In this document: positions 9,840 to 20,742 of the stretch, one piece after another | How the letters are laid out: each line of letters starts with the position of its first letter | Numbering within the stretch: position 1 is the first letter of the stretch | Source of the DNA: Podarcis raffonei | Lineage: Eukaryota > Chordata > Lepidosauria > Squamata > Lacertidae | NCBI RefSeq assembly: GCF_027172205.1 | Contig: NC_070611.1 | Coordinates: forward strand, 10,399,479 to 10,463,478 | Direction: 5' to 3' | Length of the DNA: 64,000 bases | Notes under the pieces: generated by a model | The model's input: only the letters and a program-made list of their open reading frames with translations | What the model was told of the DNA's origin: nothing | Databases searched by the model: none | Position numbers and translations under genes: made by a program

Positions 9840-11090
9840 AAAATAAACATCATGTCTGGGGAAAATGAGGAAAAGGGAATAGGCACCCCAGGGGAAAGAT
9901 GTCCCTCTAGGCAGGAGAAAGGGAAGGAGGGGAAGGAGATCAGAGACTAGGAAAGTTTAATAGTGGAAATAAGGAAAGAATTTAAACGGAATGAACAATA
10001 TATGGAGAAAAAAATATTGGAGGTACAGGAAACATTAGATAAAAAACTAGAAGCAGCCGGCGGCGGGGGTGTGTGTGTTGTCAGGCAAAGTAAAAGACCT
10101 TGCAGTTAGATCCGAGGCTGTGGAAGACTCAGTGAAACGCACACAGAAAGAATTGAAGGAGACAAAGAGGGAGACAGAACGGGTTAGAGAAGAGGTCATA
10201 GAAATTAATAAAACGCAAGAAGAGATGGAGCCAACATAAAAAAAGAATTAGCGATTTGGATGCACCTAAAAGAAGATATAAGATTTACAATTGTAAATGT
10301 TTTTAGAATAAAAGTAAAATCCGCAAAAGCAAAGGTGAAATAACCAGGAGATGTCCTGGTTATGTTTAATTCAATGGATATAAGGAATGAAATTTTGAGA
10401 CTGAATTATAACAAAAATTTATGTATTGAAGGTAAGACAATTATCATATTTAAAGAGATTCCATCTAGATTCCTTTGAAAAAGAGACATTTATAAACAAC
10501 TAGTCGGCCTGTTGAAGAAAAATGGGATCCAGCACAGATGGGAGATTCCGGAGGGAATCTCCTTTTATTACAAAGACAAAAGATTCAAATTATGTAGTCT
10601 TCAGGACTTAGAGAAGTTCTCCAGAAGATATGATAATGAACTAGGGAAGATAGAGAAGGCCAGACCAGGACGAGACCAGAAGGAGGAAGAAGAAAAAGAG
10701 GAGGAAGATGAAAAAGAGGAAGAGGATAATAATAAGGACCCCTAAATTTAAGTGAGACTTATATAAATTGGACAATGGCCTTGAAATTATTGTCATGGAA
10801 CGTGAATGGACTTAAGATTGGAGAAAATTTCTTGAAAGGTATTAGCAGACACTATACAGAAAAAAAAAGCAAAATTGATTATTAATAATAACTTGTCTGA
10901 CATTTTTGAGATCTCTAAGGGCACCAGACAGGGGTGTCCTTTGTCACCCTTGTTGTTTATTACGGTTTTGGAGGTATTGAATAAGAACTTGAGAGAAGTG
11001 TCAGAAATTAGAGGTATAAAGGTAGGAACAAAAGAGTACAAAATGAAAGCTTTCGCAGATGATCTAGTTTTAACCCTATTTTAAGGTTGC
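9840..11090 (+). mobile_element. Decayed L1 LINE: ORF1, start of ORF2, RT fragment
   Basis: From the ATG near 9852 the text follows an L1 ORF1 with frameshifts. Its C-terminal domain (IQHRWEIPEGISFYYKDKRF) is readable at 10512-10745, with a Glu/Lys-rich tail. ORF2 begins near 10776 with ALKLLSWNVNGLK (endonuclease start). It then jumps directly to the RT core, EISKGTRQGCPLSPLLF to KAFADDLVLTL (about 10900-11080). Most of the endonuclease and the RT N-terminus are therefore missing. It belongs to a different, older subfamily than the L1 at 12891. Confidence 0.8.
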
Positions 11091-11126
11091 TTAAATGAAT
11101 ATTCTAAATTGCAAAACAGAAAATTT

Positions 11127-11275
11127 AATGAAAATTATATATGTTCAATGCAGGAGTGGTGGTTTGCTGTTTGTTTGTTGTTGTTTGTAGTACTAATGTG
11201 TTTGTAGTGTGCACAGGGCAGATAGATGCCAGGAATGAGGTGTGCACCTTCGACGAGGTACCACATTAAAAACAT
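11127..11275 (+). repeat. Second copy of the 5.7-5.9 kb block
   Basis: TTTAATGAAAATTATATATGTTCAATG...GGCAGATAGATGCCAGGAATGAGGTGTGCACCTTCGACGAGGTACCAC closely matches 5719-5880. In both places it directly follows L1 ORF2 sequence, so it is most simply the 3' UTR of that L1 subfamily. A local duplication that also copied the small gene is the other reading. Confidence 0.7.
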
Positions 11276-11559
11276 GCAATGTATGTTGACAAGGCCTTGC
11301 TCCTGTCAGCAGTCACGCTGCAGCGTCCTGCACTAACTGCAGCTTCCAGGTCAAGCACAAGGGAAGCCCCACGTACAGTGCATGGCAGTAATCCAGTTTT
11401 GAAGCAATCAGGGCCTGAACTAGGGTAGCCAGGCTCTCTCGGTCCTGGAATGGCAGGAGCTGGTACCTCCTTTCTCTCCAAGCCCTGAATGCTCTTGGCT
11501 GCCTCTTTGCAGCTGTTATGAAGTCCTACAGTTCAGTCAACTGCAGAAAGAGGGAAGAA
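11276..11559. other. Spacer, nothing recognised
   Basis: The moderately GC-rich sequence between the repeat block and the duplicated exon unit shows no splice-flanked open stretch with a partner elsewhere in the window. Confidence 0.4.
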
Positions 11560-12408
11560 TGTGCTAGCAATTCTCTATTAGGCTAAAGGTATTTCTGTTC
11601 TGCATCACCTCTTTTAGGCTAAGGCAAATGAGCTTTCTTCAGGTGAAAAAGAACAACGAAGTGGTCCCGCTGCAGCCCAAGGAGGAGCCTGTGACACCAG
11701 GAGAGGAAGTACCCCCCCGCACCATTTTGGGAAGGGCAAGGCAGGAATAGGCTAGGGGGGCAGCTCAGGGTATAGGATTTGGGGGGGGGGAGCTAGTAAA
11801 AAAACCCCAAAAGAGCCAGACTGCGGGATCTGACCCAAGGCTCATCTGGTCCAGCATCTGGAAACCCACCCTAGTGGGGCTGATGAAGATGCTACTGACT
11901 GAGAGAGGAGAGGAAGCATTTCTAGTGGTTTCAAGATGGCGATGGCTTAGCAAGCAGGCTTCGGAGCTCCGCAGATAACAGGACTGTAATAAGCGTTGTT
12001 CCTCCTGCAGCAGCTAGTCATGCCCCTGGACCTCTTGACCGGGACGTGTATGGCATCTGATCCACCTTTCTCTTTCCTCTGCAGAAGGCAATAGCCCAAC
12101 GACACCGGTCCCGTATTCAGCCAGCTCCTGAAGAAGGTAAACAAATCTCCACACCCGGGGGACTTTTCACTTAGTAGCGTTATGGTTCATGCCCGAGAAA
12201 GACCTCCCAGGCCTTCTTGCTGTGCCTTGCTGGCCCTTTTCACTTCGCCCCAGTAGGCAGGGCCCTGACTGACTCCAGCTACAAAAGCTGAGGTGGCTGA
12301 ACCCTTGGATTTGGGTATTGTTTAGATGGCTTTCTTGAGAGAGGCTGTTAATTCCATCTCTCTTTTTCATTCTCTTCCAGAGGACATCATTATTGAAGAT
12401 CTGTAGGG
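11560..12408 (+). pseudogene. Partial, decayed duplicate of the small five-exon gene
   Basis: Three blocks match exons 2, 4 and 5 of the 6.7-8.9 kb gene, together with their flanking introns, so the copy was made at DNA level. The exon 2 copy (11618 onward, acceptor CTTTTAG) reads LRQMSFLQVKKNNEVVPLQP. Its donor is changed from GTGAGG to GAGAGG. The counterpart of exon 3 is absent. The exon 4 copy (about 12085-12136) keeps CTGCAG and GTAAAC and reads KAIAQRHRSRIQPAPEE. The exon 5 copy reads EDIIIEDL then TAG. Frames are kept despite many amino-acid changes, which suggests a period of function before decay. No exon 1 copy was found next to it. Confidence 0.5.
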
Positions 12409-12890
12409 TTTCCGGTTCTGGTCTCTGCCATGGCAACGTCTCTCCCTTCTGGGACCAGACTCAGACGGAGGGGAGGGGGTTACCTGAGGTTGTAAAACCC
12501 TCTAAAAACCCCTGGAGGCAGTCGGGGGACAAGGCACCTGTGGACGTCTTTGTGCCTGCTCCTGCTGGTCTCAAGCCCTGCGCCGCTGAGGCAGGCTCCA
12601 CGGCTGCCATTGCAAGAGGCAAAACTCCTTCACCTCTTGATATATTGGATCAAAATTAAAGGCGCCTCCAGAGGAAATGGACTATCGAGATGGAGGGATG
12701 AAATTTGAATGTCCTGCCGTGATTAAAAATGGAGAGAAGAGGGGAGGGGAACTTCTTCTTATTAATTTTATTTTTATTATTTAAAGTCTGCAAGGACTTA
12801 ACACGTACCCCATCTGGTTTAAAGAAATAAAAGGATCACAAATGAGGTCTATTAAAGGAAACCTGGATGTTTGTGTAATGCTTGAAATTC
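12409..12890. other. Unassigned sequence before the intact L1
   Basis: GC-rich at the left (GGTTTCCGGTTCTGG..., with CTGCCATGGCAAC, an X-box-like half) and A/T-rich at the right. It may include an old L1 leader. No coding unit is supported. It ends in GAAATTC (12884-12890), a likely copy of the L1 target site. Confidence 0.4.
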
Positions 12891-13805
12891 GCTTCCGGAG
12901 GCGGCGCGAAACAGCAATGGCGGTCCTCTTCAGTTGTTGAAGAGGGGCTCCGCGGAAAAGGGTCGTGCGCTGCGGCACAGCGACGACCCGTTTAGGAAAA
13001 CCACGGGTAGAGTGAGCCCGTGGCCGTGGGATTCGGCGGGCACCAGGAGCGACCTCGGATACGCAGAAGGGACCCCGTAAGGGGCTCCGGAACGTGGAGG
13101 GGGTAGCGGTGCTGTGAATCCATCGCTCTTTCCGCGGAAGCGAAGCCGCGAGGCTGCTGCTGATGAGCGCTGACCTTTCTTCTTTGAACATTTGATTGGA
13201 AACAACAAACTCGTGAGTAAGAAATTTGAGGCTTTATTTGGACATCAAATTGGTGAATTTCGGCTGAAAGCGGGAGACGCTAAAAAGGAAGTCAGTCTTC
13301 CGTCCCTGTTTAAAGTACTGAGCAAAGTTTTTTTAAAGCGGAAGCGTTGAAAGGAGTTTAAAAGAAGTTGGAACTTACCCTGCAAGTTTGGATTTGATTG
13401 TGAGACTGTGCTATACCTCTCTATATTTTGTGGATTATAAAGTTATAAGCCCCAGCTCACGGGCTGCCTGGATACAAAGTAACATCAGATTGTGGCAACT
13501 GTGTATAGAGACATAAAGTTACATTGGGCTACTTTGCAGTTACAAAAAAGGAACTGTTGTTCACACCTTCGCAAAGAACCTTTATCATCTGCAGTTTAAA
13601 GTGAATTTAGAGGGTTTCCCCCCCTTATTTTGGATTTTACCATATTTGGGAATTAAATGGTGGAAACTTTTGGGGAGCTCCCCCTGCTGGATTGTGGAAA
13701 TATAAACCTCTGAGAACTGCTGGTTGTTTTGGAAATCTTTTTGCCTGGATGATTGCTTTTCCCATGGGATTTACAATTTGACCTTGAAACCTAGACAGTT
13801 GTGGA

Positions 13806-14837
13806 ATGAGTGTGGCAGGAAAAACAAGGGCTGCCAAGAAAGCAAAACAAACTGAACTATTGCAATCAACTTTGCCTGTGCAGCCACGTAGATCATCTGT
13901 TCCAATTGTGACAGGTCTGCAAGAAGGACAATTTAAACAGCCAGTTTTGGAGGATATGGCTGCAGGAGGATTAGACCCTATTTCTAAAGAAATATTGGAT
14001 CAACTGGCAGCATTAAATAAGAAAGCTGATGAACAAGCGGCTAAATTTGACCAGGTTACAGCAACGATTAATAAGTTGACAGACCAAGTTGCTCAAAACA
14101 CACAGGCGATAGGAAATTTTGAAAAGACTATATCAGAGAACCGAAAATTAGCTGAGGACGCAAACACGAAAGCAGACCAAAACAAAAAAAGGATTGAGGA
14201 ATTAAGAGGGGAAGTAAGACCACTGAGTAGACAGGTCACTGAACAACAGGCCTATCTGTCTATGGCGGAGCTGAAAAACCGGGAAAGTAATCTTAGGATT
14301 AGAAATATTCCAGAACTAGAAAAGGAAGATTTGGCTGGCTTTTTGACTGCAGAAATATCCAAGTTCTGGGGTTTGGCAGAAGAGAAAGACTTCAAAATCG
14401 TCACCGCTTTTAGATTGGGAAGAGTGGCCAAGAAAGATAAACCAAGGGATTGCTTGATCATATTGAGATACAAGCAAGAAAAAGACAACATACTTGGCCT
14501 ACATTTTAAAAACCCATTGGTGATACAGGGAAAGACAGCAGAAATCTTCAGAGACATACCAAAACAATTGTTGGACTTAAGAACTACATACAAGGATCTG
14601 GCAAGATTATTAAGAAACAACACAATCCCTTACAGGTGGGAATTCCCCCAAGGATTATCTTTTAATTTGAAAGGGAAGAAGGTGAGAATCAGAACAGCAG
14701 AAGAGCAAGAAAAATTCCTAAACGATCACGGGGAGGACCTTCGAAAAGGGACAGCAGGTACCTGGCCACCCCCCACGCCTGGTACAAAAGATCCACCTCC
14801 AGACATAGACGAGAAGGGAGACAACCCCATCGGCTAA
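13806..14837 (+). CDS. L1 ORF1 protein (RNA-binding chaperone)
   Basis: This 343-residue protein would coat the L1 RNA and form trimers in the retrotransposition particle. A basic N-terminus (GKTRAAKKAKQ) is followed by a long predicted coiled coil (about residues 62-158, with repeated heptads). Next come the L1 RRM domain (about 160-250, with LRIRNIPE and FRLGRV) and the C-terminal domain (about 250-320, with PYRWEFPQGLSF). The tail is Pro/Asp-rich. The length is close to human ORF1p (338). The frame stops 14 bp before the ORF2 start. ORF1/ORF2 translation in L1s is from one bicistronic RNA. Confidence 0.92.
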   Translation: MSVAGKTRAAKKAKQTELLQSTLPVQPRRSSVPIVTGLQEGQFKQPVLEDMAAGGLDPISKEILDQLAALNKKADEQAAKFDQVTATINKLTDQVAQNTQAIGNFEKTISENRKLAEDANTKADQNKKRIEELRGEVRPLSRQVTEQQAYLSMAELKNRESNLRIRNIPELEKEDLAGFLTAEISKFWGLAEEKDFKIVTAFRLGRVAKKDKPRDCLIILRYKQEKDNILGLHFKNPLVIQGKTAEIFRDIPKQLLDLRTTYKDLARLLRNNTIPYRWEFPQGLSFNLKGKKVRIRTAEEQEKFLNDHGEDLRKGTAGTWPPPTPGTKDPPPDIDEKGDNPIG

Positions 14838-14851
14838 CAAGCTGATCCAGG

Positions 14852-17800
14852 ATGTCTCTGCAGCTTTTTAGTTGGAATATTCATGGGGCAAATTCCCCTG
14901 AAAAAAGGAAAAGGATTTTTCACATTTTGAGGAAAGAACAACTAGACGTCATTTGTCTCCAGGAAACCCATGTGACTAGGCTCCACAGAAGAGTGCTAAT
15001 AAACAAGCGACTAGGCCAAGAATTTATTTCATCAGCTAAAGAAAAGAAAAGGGGAGTCGTGATATATGCAAAGGAGAGCCTAGCACCAAAATTTGTGTTC
15101 AAAGATGAACAAGGAAGAATTTTGGCGATCGAAATACAATCACAAGGAGAAAAATTCTTGATAATTGGAATTTATGCACCAAATGAGGGGAAATCTGAAT
15201 TTTATGGGAAGCTGCATGAGACAATGCTGGACCATATGGACTATAATAACATCATTCTGATGGGAGATATGAATGGGGTTGTCTCCACACACATGGATAA
15301 GTCACAAAATCAAAATGTGACTAAAGATGGCAGATTACCAAAGACTTTTTTTGAACTCACAGACAATATGGACTTGATTGATATCTGGAGGACAAAGAAC
15401 CCCCTAGGTAGAGAGGGAACATTCTTTTCTGAGGCCCACCTATCCTGGACAAGAATCGACCAAATCTGGATATCTAGAGGACTGGCACCCAAGACCAAAA
15501 AAGTAGAGATCTGCCCTAAAACTTGCTCCGACCATAACCCCTTGAAAATGGACTTGAGACTTACACCAGCTGGATCCTTCAGATGGAGAATGAATGATGC
15601 ATTGTTTAGAGACCAGGAGATAGTGAAGAAGGCCCAAAAGACGATGAAAGACTACTTTGAACTAAATTTGAACACTTCGGTGGAAAAAAAAACAATCTGG
15701 GACGCAAGCAAAGCTGTTATGAGAGGGTTTCTGATACAGCAGAATTCTATTAAGAAAAAACTCTGGAACGGTAAAAAGGACAAGATCTTGGAAAGGATAA
15801 AAGACGGAGAGAAAAAGTTGAGACTAAATCCAAAATCAAAAGAAGTTTTGAGAGAAATAAAATTCCATCAAGCACAATATGCAAAACTGATAAATCAAGA
15901 AGTTGAATGGAAAATCAAACAGATGAAACAAAGATCATTTGAATCGGCAAATAAATGTGGGAAGCTGCTATCATGGCAGCTGAAAAAGAGACAAAAACTG
16001 AACTTTGTTACCAATCTAGAGGTTGAAGGAGAATGTATTCAGAAACCAGAGGAAATTAGAAAGTGTTTCCAGAGATATTTTAAAAAATTGTTTTCCCAAG
16101 GACCCCAAGTGGAGACTGAAATAAATAAATTTTTAAAAAGCTATGGCCTACAAAAACTAACACAAGACAAACAAACTGACTTGAATTATAAAATAACCCA
16201 ACAGGAAATCGAAAATGCCATTCAGAACATGCAACTAGGCAAATCCCCGGGCCCAGATGGACTTACCTCCAAATACTATAAGATATTGAAGGAATACCTG
16301 ACTCAGCCATTGATGGAGGTATGTAATCAAATTATGGAAGGGAAGGGGGCACCAGAATCGTGGAAAGAGGCATTCATCACTTTGATACCAAAATTGGAAT
16401 CTGAAAAGACTCAACTTAAGAACTACCGTCCCATCTCACTCCTAAACGTGGATTACAAGATTTTTGCTGACATTTTGGCAAATAGATTGAAAAAAGTCTT
16501 AAATGGAGTTATTCATAAAGACCAAGCAGGCTTTCTCCCTGGCAGGCATTTGTCAGATAATACTAGGAACATTGTTGACGTTCTGGAACTTCTACAGACA
16601 AATTTGAATACAAAAGCAGTTTTGATATTTATAGACGCGGAGAAGGCCTTTGACAATATATCTTGGAAATTTATGAAGAAGAATTTGGAAGGGATGGGAG
16701 TGGGAAGGGCGTTCCAAAATGGCATAGATGCAATATATTCAGAACAAAAGGCTAAGTTGATAGTAAACAATGTGGTGACAGAAGAGTTTAAAATTGAAAA
16801 AGGAACACGACAGGGGTGCCCCCTATCACCCTTGCTATTTATTTCTGTCCTTGAGGTTTTGCTAAATTTGATCAGGAAGGATCAGCAGGTGGAAGGAATA
16901 CAGGTCGGAGGAAAACAATATAAACTGAAGGCCTTTGCAGATGACTTGGTTTTGACATTACAGGAGCCGGTGTCCAGCACAAAAAGAGTATTGGAATTAA
17001 TTTCTGAGTTTGGTCGGGTGGCGGGATTCAAGTTAAACAAACAAAAAACTAAGGTTTTGGCAAAAAACTTGACACCTTTAGAAATAGATGGGTTTCAGAA
17101 GGAAACAGAACTAAACGTTGTTAATAAAGTGAAATACCTGGGGGTCAACTTGACTGGGAAAAATTTGAATCTGTTTAAAGATAATTATGAAAAATGTTGG
17201 TCTGAAATTAAAAAGGATCTAGAAATCTGGTCAAGATTGAAACTTTCCTTGTTGGGAAGAATTGTAGCAGTAAAGATGAATGTATTGCCAAAAATGCTGT
17301 TTCTGTTCCAGACCCTACAGATCGTGGACAGAGTGGAATGTTTTGGAAAGTGGCAGAGGGACATTATGAAGTTTGTCTGGCAGGGCAAAAAGCCCCGAAT
17401 AAAATTTAAAATATTAACAGATGCAAAGGAAAGAGGGGGTTTTGCCCTGCCGGACTTAAGGTTGTATTATGAAGCTGCATCCCTCTGCTGGCTGAAAGAT
17501 TGGTTTTTGCTAGAAAACACTGATGTCCTAGATCTGGAAGGGTTCAACAATGCTTTTGGGTGGCATGCATATTTGTGGTACGACAAGGTAAAGTCTCATA
17601 AGTTGTTTAAAAACCATATTGTAAGGAAATCTCTGTTTTCTGTCTGGATTAAATACAAGGACTTATTTGAAAACAAGACTCCGAGGTGGTTATCACCGAT
17701 GGAGGCTAAAGCCACAAAAATACTTAATATGGGGGGTGGCTGGGCAAAATACTGTGAAATAATAGAAAGAGTGGGTGACACTTGGAGGTTGCAGAGCTTT

Positions 17801-18592
17801 GAAAAATTGAAAGGGAAGGTGCGAGACTGGTTTCACTATGCCCAAATTTTAGAGATCTTTAAAAAAGATAAAAAAATTGGTTTCCAGGTGGAAAAATCAA
17901 AATTAGAACTAGAATTACTTGAACCTAAGACGAAAGTGCTTTCAAGAATGTACAACTTGCTGCTTAAATGGAATACTCAAGATGAGACAGTCAAATCAGC
18001 CATGATAAAATGGGCACAAGATATTGGATACAACATTATGTTTGAGGACTGGGAAAGGTTATGGACCACCGGTATGAAATTTACGGCATGTAGTGCCTTA
18101 AAGGAAAATATTATGAAAATGATGTACAGGTGGTACATGACCCCAGTCAAACTTGCAAAGATATACCATTTGTCTGATAATAAATGTTGGAAATGTAAGG
18201 AGGCTGAAGGAACTTTTTACCACCTCTGGTGGACATGCCCGAGGGTGAAGGCCTTCTGGGAAATGATTTATAACGAGTTGAAAAAGGTATTTAAGTATAC
18301 CTTTCAGAAGAAACCAGAGGCCTTCCTCTTGGGCATTGTGGGCCAGAGGATACCTAAGAAAGACAGAACCTTCTTTCTATATGCAACGACTGCAGCAAGA
18401 ATTCTCATAGCTAAATACTGGAAGGCACAGGAGCTACCCACACTGGAAGAATGGCACACACAACTGATGGACTATATGCAACTAGCCGAAATGACTGGCA
18501 GAATCCGAGACCTGGGAGAAGAGGCTGCGGAAGAGGATTGGAAAAAATTTAAGGACTATTTACAAAAACATTATAAGATATATGAATGTTAA
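14852..18592 (+). CDS. L1 ORF2 protein (endonuclease and reverse transcriptase)
   Basis: This 1,246-residue protein would nick target DNA and reverse-transcribe the L1 RNA at the nick. The N-terminal apurinic-like endonuclease (about 1-235) has its expected residues: SWNIHG (N9), QETH (E38), GIYAPN (Y108, N111), GDMN (D139, N141), RIDQIW (D203) and SDH (226-228). The RT domain has LIPK, YRPISLLN, KDQAGFLPGR, IDAEKAFD, GTRQGCPLSPLLF and FADD at about 695-698. The Cys-rich C-terminal motif CWKC...H...C lies near residues 1112-1130. The length is near human ORF2p (1,275). No stop or frameshift is seen and every catalytic residue I checked is present. Confidence 0.94.
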   Translation: MSLQLFSWNIHGANSPEKRKRIFHILRKEQLDVICLQETHVTRLHRRVLINKRLGQEFISSAKEKKRGVVIYAKESLAPKFVFKDEQGRILAIEIQSQGEKFLIIGIYAPNEGKSEFYGKLHETMLDHMDYNNIILMGDMNGVVSTHMDKSQNQNVTKDGRLPKTFFELTDNMDLIDIWRTKNPLGREGTFFSEAHLSWTRIDQIWISRGLAPKTKKVEICPKTCSDHNPLKMDLRLTPAGSFRWRMNDALFRDQEIVKKAQKTMKDYFELNLNTSVEKKTIWDASKAVMRGFLIQQNSIKKKLWNGKKDKILERIKDGEKKLRLNPKSKEVLREIKFHQAQYAKLINQEVEWKIKQMKQRSFESANKCGKLLSWQLKKRQKLNFVTNLEVEGECIQKPEEIRKCFQRYFKKLFSQGPQVETEINKFLKSYGLQKLTQDKQTDLNYKITQQEIENAIQNMQLGKSPGPDGLTSKYYKILKEYLTQPLMEVCNQIMEGKGAPESWKEAFITLIPKLESEKTQLKNYRPISLLNVDYKIFADILANRLKKVLNGVIHKDQAGFLPGRHLSDNTRNIVDVLELLQTNLNTKAVLIFIDAEKAFDNISWKFMKKNLEGMGVGRAFQNGIDAIYSEQKAKLIVNNVVTEEFKIEKGTRQGCPLSPLLFISVLEVLLNLIRKDQQVEGIQVGGKQYKLKAFADDLVLTLQEPVSSTKRVLELISEFGRVAGFKLNKQKTKVLAKNLTPLEIDGFQKETELNVVNKVKYLGVNLTGKNLNLFKDNYEKCWSEIKKDLEIWSRLKLSLLGRIVAVKMNVLPKMLFLFQTLQIVDRVECFGKWQRDIMKFVWQGKKPRIKFKILTDAKERGGFALPDLRLYYEAASLCWLKDWFLLENTDVLDLEGFNNAFGWHAYLWYDKVKSHKLFKNHIVRKSLFSVWIKYKDLFENKTPRWLSPMEAKATKILNMGGGWAKYCEIIERVGDTWRLQSFEKLKGKVRDWFHYAQILEIFKKDKKIGFQVEKSKLELELLEPKTKVLSRMYNLLLKWNTQDETVKSAMIKWAQDIGYNIMFEDWERLWTTGMKFTACSALKENIMKMMYRWYMTPVKLAKIYHLSDNKCWKCKEAEGTFYHLWWTCPRVKAFWEMIYNELKKVFKYTFQKKPEAFLLGIVGQRIPKKDRTFFLYATTAARILIAKYWKAQELPTLEEWHTQLMDYMQLAEMTGRIRDLGEEAAEEDWKKFKDYLQKHYKIYEC

Positions 18593-18944
18593 AAATTTGC
18601 TAAGGTTTGAGGTAAATATGCTTCAGTATTGAAATTCGGAGTTGATAGAAACAAAGTTAATGATTGAGAAAAGTTTTAATTTCAGAGTGAATAATTAGAT
18701 GAAAATACAAAAACACAGGAAACAAGGTATTAATTTGCTGTTTATATTTATTATAAAGAATGCAGGGATGGAGGAGATGGGGAAGTCCAGTGGATGATGA
18801 AAAAAAAAAAAAAAGACTTCGAAAAATGAATTTTTTCTTGTTTAATTTCTTTTTCTTTCTGTAAAACCGCTTTTGTTGTGTTATTGATGATGGATTTAGA
18901 TTCTGGAAAAAAGCAATAAAAAAATTTATAAAAAAAAAAAAAAA

Positions 18945-19094
18945 GAAATTCCTTTTCTAAAATGGATTACAGACTACGAGAGGACTGGACATAAATTTCT
19001 GACATTGTGATCTGTGTTGATATCATACTATAGACATCACAATAGTTTATAAGCAATGAGAGGGGATACATGATCTGGAAAATAAAGATTGGAC
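18945..19094. other. Flank of the L1, unassigned
   Basis: This is the target-site continuation (GAAATTCCTTTTCTAAAATGG...). It belongs with the sequence left of 12890 before the L1 landed. Confidence 0.5.
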
Positions 19095-19380
19095 AGGAAG
19101 ATTTTTGGATAAATGCAACTGGCATGCTAGCAGGTTTTAAGGTTAACCATCAGAAAACCAAAATGACTATAGAAGAGCAAAAGACTCTGGTTTAAAAGTG
19201 AAAAAAATAAAGTATTTAGGTATTACTATGACAAATATGAATTGTATGTTATTTCAAAATAATTTTGTTATGACGTGGGTGGAAATCAAAAAGGATATAT
19301 TAAGTTGGGAAAAACTAAAACTGTCTTTGATGGGTAGAATTTCTGTGATAAAGATAATAACCGGGAGGGAGAAGGTATAA
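19095..19380 (+). mobile_element. Old L1 ORF2 fragment
   Basis: The reading AGFKVNHQKTKMT followed, after a stop, by KKIKYLGITMTNMN...FVMTWVEIKKDILSWEKLKLSLMGRISVIK corresponds to the part of ORF2 just after the FADD motif (GFKLNKQKTK, VKYLGVNLTGKN, KLSLLGRIVAVK in the intact copy). It may continue the decayed L1 that stops at FADD near 11083, separated now by the insertions in between. That link is inferred. Confidence 0.7.
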
Positions 19381-20288
19381 AGGAAATTCAGGAAACTGGT
19401 CCCAGAGTGGTTTAATCATCAATCTCTCCTCCCAGGGAATTGTATCTTGGGGGGGAGGGAGGGAGGGAGTATAGGGGTCTCCTAACAACTCTCAGACCCT
19501 TAACAAACTATAGGTCCTAGAATTATTTTTGTGGAGCTGTGACTGTTGTAAAGTGGTATCCATGAGCTTTAAATGCATGCCGTGAATGAGGCCTCAGAAT
19601 CTGTACACTCTAGTAACTTCCAAACCCATTTCAGTGTTTTTAAAAGCCCCTGTTCCCCTTTATCTCCGCCTTTTGTTTTTGGTGCTTCCCAAATGGCCAT
19701 ATTAAGCAGATACACGTCTCATGTTTCCTCAGTCTGTGTTACAGGTTTATGATTTTGTCTCAGCCTCCTCTGGGGGACTGCTTCTTGCCAGCCAAGGGGA
19801 CTCTGATTGATGGCTTTGCTTTCCCCAGCCACCAACTGATGGGTGCTGCAGCTGAATCCACCTTTGCCTTGACCTCTGGGAGTGCACTTTAAGGCCCACC
19901 CTGTTTTAAGAAAAGCAGAGATTCTCTAGCGCAGGGATGGGAAACTTGTGGCCCTCTAGATGCTGATGCACTCCAGCTCTGATAGCCAATGGTCAGGGAT
20001 GATGGGAACTGCATCCCAATAACATTGGGAGAGGGACAAGCTCACCAGTCCTGTCTGAAACACTATGTGAAACCGTTCATGTGAATTAGTAGATGTTTCA
20101 CTTACGGCAAAGTTCTGGGGTACGCCACTGTACACAGATGCCAGTTGCTGCACATGCCTCTGCGTACATCGCAACAGCAGTACAGAGCCCAAGGTACTTC
20201 CCTTCCATGGTGCAGGCGCAAGCTTCTTCGATGCAAGCCTTGTGAAATGGAGTGGGGTCAACCTAAGGAGAAGGTGTTGTTGGAACTA
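19381..20288. other. No gene recognised; hAT-like remnant at 19930-20045
   Basis: GCGCAGGGATGGGAAACTTGTGGCCCTCTAGATG...GGTCAGGGATGATGGGAACTGCA is one arm of a palindromic hAT-type reptile repeat. The rest shows nothing I can name. Confidence 0.6.
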
Positions 20289-20530
20289 CAGTGGTACCTC
20301 GGGTTACATACGCTTCAGGTTACATATGCTTCGGGTTACAGACTCCGCTAACCCAGAAATATTACCTCAGGTTAAGAACTTTGCTTCAGGATGAGAACAG
20401 AAATCGTGCTCCGGCGGCATGGTAGCAGCAGGAGGCCCCATTATCTAAAGTGGTGCTTCAGGCTAAGAACAGTTTCCGGTTAAGAACAGACCCCGGGAAC
20501 GAATTAAGTACTTAACCCGAGGTACCACTG
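20289..20530. mobile_element. Tigger-type MITE (GGTACCTCGGGTTA family)
   Basis: It starts CAGTGGTACCTCGGGTTACATACG and ends with the reverse complement TTAACCCGAGGTACCACTG, flanked by TA (20287-20288 and 20531-20532). There is no transposase. At least four more copies lie in this window (30410, 40486, 42151, 52488), plus three relatives with altered inner arms (21949, 35415, 50511). Confidence 0.88.
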
Positions 20531-20634
20531 TACCATTATTGTTAGGGTGCAGGTCTGTGGTTCCACTGTTTAGCCAGGCACCAAGATCCGCTGCCTGGCA
20601 TGGCGCTGGGAATGTGTCTACTCTCCACCATATG

Positions 20635-20707
20635 ACCAAGCTGCCCAGAGTGGCCGGGCAAACCCAGTCAGATTCAGTGGGGTATAAATAATAAAATTAT
20701 TATTATT

Positions 20708-20742
<35 letters not shown>

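Larger units (their letters stand above)
12891..18944 (+). mobile_element. Full-length L1 LINE, both ORFs open
   Basis: A 0.9-kb GC-rich 5' UTR (starting GCTTCCGGAGGCGGCGCG) is followed by ORF1 (13806-14837), a 14-bp gap, ORF2 (14852-18592), a short A/T-rich 3' UTR and an A-rich end (18911-18944). GAAATTC occurs immediately before the element (12884-12890, after TT) and immediately after the A tail (18945-18951). It is a 7-bp candidate target-site duplication in the TT/GAAA context that L1 endonuclease prefers. Both ORFs are uninterrupted, so the copy is young and could be active; activity cannot be judged from sequence alone. A 5'-truncated relative lies at 48316-49431. Confidence 0.9.
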
